Assembly (NCBI GenBank): GCA_013180625.2
Contig: SNVD02013908.1
Location: 558,001 to 622,000, forward strand
Length of the DNA stretch: 64,000 bases
Direction of reading: 5' to 3'
From: Boswellia sacra
Lineage: Eukaryota; Streptophyta; Magnoliopsida; Sapindales; Burseraceae
The notes beneath the pieces are model-generated. The model made no database searches and had not been told where the DNA came from. It saw nothing but the letters and a program-made list of their open reading frames with translations. Both the position numbers and the translations under genes were made by a program. This document shows positions 60,461-64,000 of the stretch, in pieces. Numbering within the stretch: the first letter of the stretch is position 1; each line of letters starts with the position of its first letter.

Positions 60461-62876
60461 CTATACGATCCCCTCATTGCCTGCCAAGATCATGTATTTG
60501 TCTTTCCGCGTAAGACTGGTGCACGTAAACCCTAAAGCTCTGCCAATCACTTTCTGCACATGATTAGCAACTTCAATGCTTGATTTCCCGCCGCTATTAC
60601 ATGTTTGCGGACTTGGTAGCTTCTCTTGAAACTTGATAGTGTATAAAAGATACGGATTCAACGAGTTGAATACGGAGTCTAACCATTTGAATCCACTGGC
60701 TGTTGATCCGTAGAACATGGCAACCTGCAAATCAATGGCCACAGGAACTATCTTATCCGTCATCTCTGCAAATAGAGGACTAAATCTTAATAGATATGGT
60801 TCCCTGCAAGTTGTTCCTTCAGGGCAAACCACAAGGTCACCTTGGCTCAACGCCAGCTCCATTAGTTTCCTGTCTTTTCCCCGGTCTCTTGTTAACCCAA
60901 TGGTCTTGATTGGGGAGCACACCTCACTGAATCTACTCACGCTGTAGGTAACTGCAGTGACAGGTTTCCTAAGAGCAATTGAAACAAATATTGGGTCTAA
61001 CAGAGTTCTGTGGTTGCACACATAGAATAGGCCGCCAGATTTCTTGTCATTCTTGGTTGAACTTATTGAGGGTTTGGGCTTAGAAACTGTGATTCTAATC
61101 CCAGTTGAGGAATTTACAAGATCGACAATGTGGGTAGGTAATAGCGTGCTACAGGTAAATCTGACAAGGAAAACAAGTATTCCTAGTGGAAGCCACATGA
61201 ACATGATTAGTGAGGCGAGTGGCGTTGGCCTGAAAGCCAATCTTCCATCATGAAAGATCAACGGCTTTGGGTACTTCTCCCTCGGAAGGATTTGCCACTT
61301 CTTTTTCTCTGCTTTTGTCACCCAGTAGATCTCCTGTTGTAATTTCACTCATTGCCTTTAGTAATATTGGAAGCAATAATTATATTTCAAAACCTAAAAA
61401 CATATTTTATACATTCATTTCCAGAAACTCGTTATTATAATGTTATTGCATAAATCCAGAATAAGAGTTAAATTTGAATTTGATCTCATAAGAGTTAAAT
61501 TGGACCTCTATAATTAGATAATTAGAACTAGATATTTGATAAAATCAGAAACTTAAAAAAAAAAAAAAAACCTACTTTCAAGGATGTTTTTCAGAAACGA
61601 TTTCCCTCTACAAATTGTTCATACTAATCCTCTACTTTATAGCTCTACGAAGTATAGAGTATAGTGCACACTCATAATGAAAATGCCCTTCAAATTAAAA
61701 TTATTTTTAAAATTTTCCTTAATATAATAGCGGAAAATTGAATGATAAATTGCAAATAATTTTAAGTTTGATTTTAAAATTCATTAGTAATTCCGTAAAA
61801 TTTATAAAAATGTAGTAGAAACTTTCTTAATAGTTATAACCTCCTTTGATATTGATCAATAAATTCATTAGTAAAATACTTACTAAAAAATAAAATATTA
61901 ATATGGATCAGTCGTGATCTGATTTTTATTATTAATAAACTAGTTATCTATTTTAACTAACAATAACATCGGACTTCCAATAATCTGCAAAGCATAAACA
62001 AAATTTTAAATTATGCTTGAAAATGGTCTCTTGACTATAATCTTAAAACGTTTGCCAGCCCAATAATGAGATAGCCAGGCCCTTGGATCAAAATTTTCAA
62101 AGGTAACTTTTAACTCACTGTGACAAAAGGGAACAAATGATTCGACCCACCTTGCAATATGAAAAGAGTTGGTCGTCAAGAGAGTAGTCGAAGCAGCATA
62201 TGCCAATAGCATTAGGATCCATTTTCTCATCACCAAATAGCTCATTTAAAACAACTCGATTTGCCTTCTTTCCCTCCATCAAACCCACAAAATATCCACC
62301 AACAACCTTCAACTCTCTTCCCTTGACATGATCAACTCCTAAATAGTCTCGCAGAAAACATTCAACCATGATTCTTGGCATCTCGGTCACTGCTACCTTC
62401 CTCATCCCAGTACTCATAACTACATCGAATCCTTCATTTCCAACGTCTTCCAACAGGAACTTGGGCAGCACAGAGCTTCCAATCCTCCACTTGTCTTTCC
62501 TAAGGCCAACAAAGCTCACAAATACCATAATCTTCAGGCCCTGCTCTTGGCCAACCAGCCAAACCAAAGGGTACAAAAGAAACAAAATGAGAGCCCTTAT
62601 GAGCCCTCCGGCTTCAAAGGCCACTTGCATGAAGTAAGGAAATAGTGAAGATGATTTCAGCAGTGTACCCTCCAAGTGGAAGACCAAAGTTTGGTTTGTA
62701 AACTGTCCTGACATATAGGCAAGAGAAGTGCATTTCTGAAATGTTGAGAGGGTTGCACTTGCAATATGGGCATGGCCTTTGTTGAACAGGAGATGAAGTG
62801 GGTTATCTGGTTTTTCCAGTTGGAATTTAGACAAGAAAGAGAGAAGTTTGAGTGGAAAGGACTTTCCAGCTGCCAT
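60461..62876 (-). CDS. Glycerol-3-phosphate acyltransferase (GPAT1/2/3-like), copy 2
   Basis: Duplicate of the GPAT at 43.3-45.6 kb with the same two-exon structure: 62876-62151 and 61333-60461 (minus), 532 aa. The start is ATG 62876 (MAAG), as in copy 1. The 817 bp intron sits at the same place (after FSYCK, before EIYWVTK) as copy 1's 599 bp intron. The acyltransferase motifs are intact: NHRTLLDP (His350, Asp355), PEGTTCREP and VPVAID. The phosphatase motif I reads HLEGTLL, again lacking the catalytic aspartates but keeping the Thr that copy 1 has lost (Ala). The second exons are exactly equal in length and mostly identical, with conservative changes such as IVPVAIDLQ for MVPLAIDVQ. Both copies look functional, so divergence has been constrained. 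Confidence 0.92.
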
Positions 62877-64000
62877 CTTCACTTCTGTTGCTCGCTATAT
62901 GTGGCACCATGGACCTCTATATAACTTGTTATGAGGATGGCAAGGGACCTCTCCTCACTGTTCAGCCAACAATTAGGCATTTTTCGGTTGAGTTAATAGT
63001 CAAAATAAAGGAAAATGTCCCTTGTTTGGTTTTAGTAAAAGTAAATGAAAAATGGATTCTCAACAATCTACTCTATTCAAACTTTGGTAACCAAGTTTCC
63101 TCTCAATCTAAGATTGGGAGGAAAGTTTCATGCAATTATATATTATTTTAAATAAATTGGTAAAAAAAATTAATTTTACTATTGTCAGAGCGGTTGACGG
63201 GAGCCACTAAAGCAACCATGCGTTTGACATTACCTTCTAACAAAATGAATCACCTGTCAGCGATCTATCTAACCGTAGCCTGTGTTCGTTTATAAATCCA
63301 GTATTTTTGTTTTCAATTAGATTTAGTAATATGTGACTGATTTTGAATTATTTTGAATTTTAAAAAGAATATGTGATTGCTATTGAATATAAATTACATT
63401 GATAAATATGCAGCATAAAAAACAGAATTTAAATTTTATAAATGAACACATCCTATCTGTTCCTAATGCACATTCCGCCTTAAATGGCAGATCTTGCAAC
63501 AATTTCTAAATAATTTTCAATTGTTTGTGGCCAACCAGTGAAACCTATAACAACTAGAGTCTGATGGTTTCGCAGACGCCGTTGGATGTGGTGACCGAAA
63601 ACAGGAATTTTTTTCTTCTTTTTTAATTTTTGAAAATTTTCTATTAATATTAACAGATAATTATATATACTTTATAACATTTATTAATTTAATAAATAAC
63701 ATATTTTTAATATTACTATAATTCAATATATATTTTAATAATTAGGATATATCAAGTTAGTTGTAATGATCGTACAATATATTAGTAGCTAAAAGTAGAC
63801 CCAGAGTCTGTAAGTTAATTAAACTAGCTAACCTTTGAGTAATGTACTATAACTCTTAACATTACTACTAGAAAGCTCCCTTTCACAAGTGTCACAGCTA
63901 TACCACACTGAATCTGAATTTGAGTGAAGCCTGCCTAACAAATCATCCTTTGTTAATCTGAAATTAAATGAAACATACCTAACATTTATTAAATAGTACC
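62877..64000. other. Promoter of GPAT copy 2 and AT-rich flank
   Basis: The first ~90 bases match the copy 1 promoter (ATGGACCTCTATATAACTTG against ATGGACCTGTATATAAGTTG). Homology fades beyond about 62980. The rest is AT-rich and contains a small foldback element at 63281-63450. No gene is supported to the end of the window. Confidence 0.5.
63281..63450. mobile_element. Small MITE-like element (~170 bp)
   Basis: Left end TGTGTTCGTTTATAAA and right end TTTATAAATGAACACA are inverted with one mismatch; the interior is AT-rich. No clear target duplication (left flank GTAGCC, right flank TCCTAT). The size and ends suit a short non-autonomous DNA transposon. Confidence 0.65.

Noticed and set aside
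60717..61253. Plus-strand frames within GPAT copy 2 (and equivalents in copy 1)
   Set aside because: Antisense to the conserved acyltransferase exon. They appear in both copies only because the sense gene is conserved.
1..64000. tRNA, rRNA or known miRNA genes
   Set aside because: I scanned for common plant miRNA cores and tRNA box motifs by eye and found none convincing; a tRNAscan or small-RNA search was not possible.

Overview
The window is nuclear DNA from a dicot plant. It has AT-rich introns with GT/AG ends, plant-specific gene families, plastid-targeted proteins, microsatellites and plant-type DNA transposons. Several genes lie close to one another in Arabidopsis as I remember it (ATG14a, TGA7 and a DnaJ gene around At1g77890-At1g77930; ATG14b and the GRX-DEP-DUF547 gene at At4g08540/At4g08550). 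A woody eudicot such as Citrus would fit, but the species cannot be fixed from the sequence alone.

Layout. 0.4-4.1 kb (+): phosphopantothenate-cysteine ligase (CoA synthesis), tail-to-tail with a plastid-type J-domain protein (4.9-6.8 kb, -). 8.9-14.4 kb (-): a TGA7-like group D bZIP. After a 5 kb gap comes an ABI5/AREB3-like group A bZIP (19.7-21.3 kb, +). 23.3-27.3 kb (-): an ATG14-like autophagy subunit of the PI3-kinase complex. 29.7-33.0 kb (-): an At4g37920-type chloroplast protein. It shares a 282 bp bidirectional promoter with an intronless PLS-class PPR protein (33.3-35.1 kb, +). 37.9-43.0 kb (+): a glutaredoxin-DEP-DUF547 protein whose N-terminal half is a 19-unit coding tandem repeat. 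43.3-45.6 kb and 60.5-62.9 kb (-): two intact, duplicated glycerol-3-phosphate acyltransferases (GPAT).

The DNA between the GPAT copies is a transposon nest. A 9.2 kb hAT-type element (48657-57855, exact 8 bp target duplication CATCGAAG) contains a 5.1 kb Mutator-like element (51095-56200, about 159 bp inverted repeats, exact 9 bp target duplication TGGCAAAGC). The Mutator element carries a FAR1/FRS-type transposase gene broken by one frameshift and one in-frame stop. A smaller non-autonomous element with a GC-richer tandem duplication sits in the left arm of the hAT element.

The genes do not form a pathway. The themes visible are stress and hormone transcription (two bZIPs), plastid function (J-protein, At4g37920-like, PPR), autophagy, and lipid and CoA metabolism. 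The observations most worth following are the coding minisatellite in the glutaredoxin protein, the nested TE history between the GPAT duplicates, an as-1-like TGACG pair upstream of the TGA gene, and the degenerate phosphatase domain of both GPATs. I did not find a wholly new biological system. Exon boundaries were read by eye from splice signals and reading frame, so some may be a base or two off.
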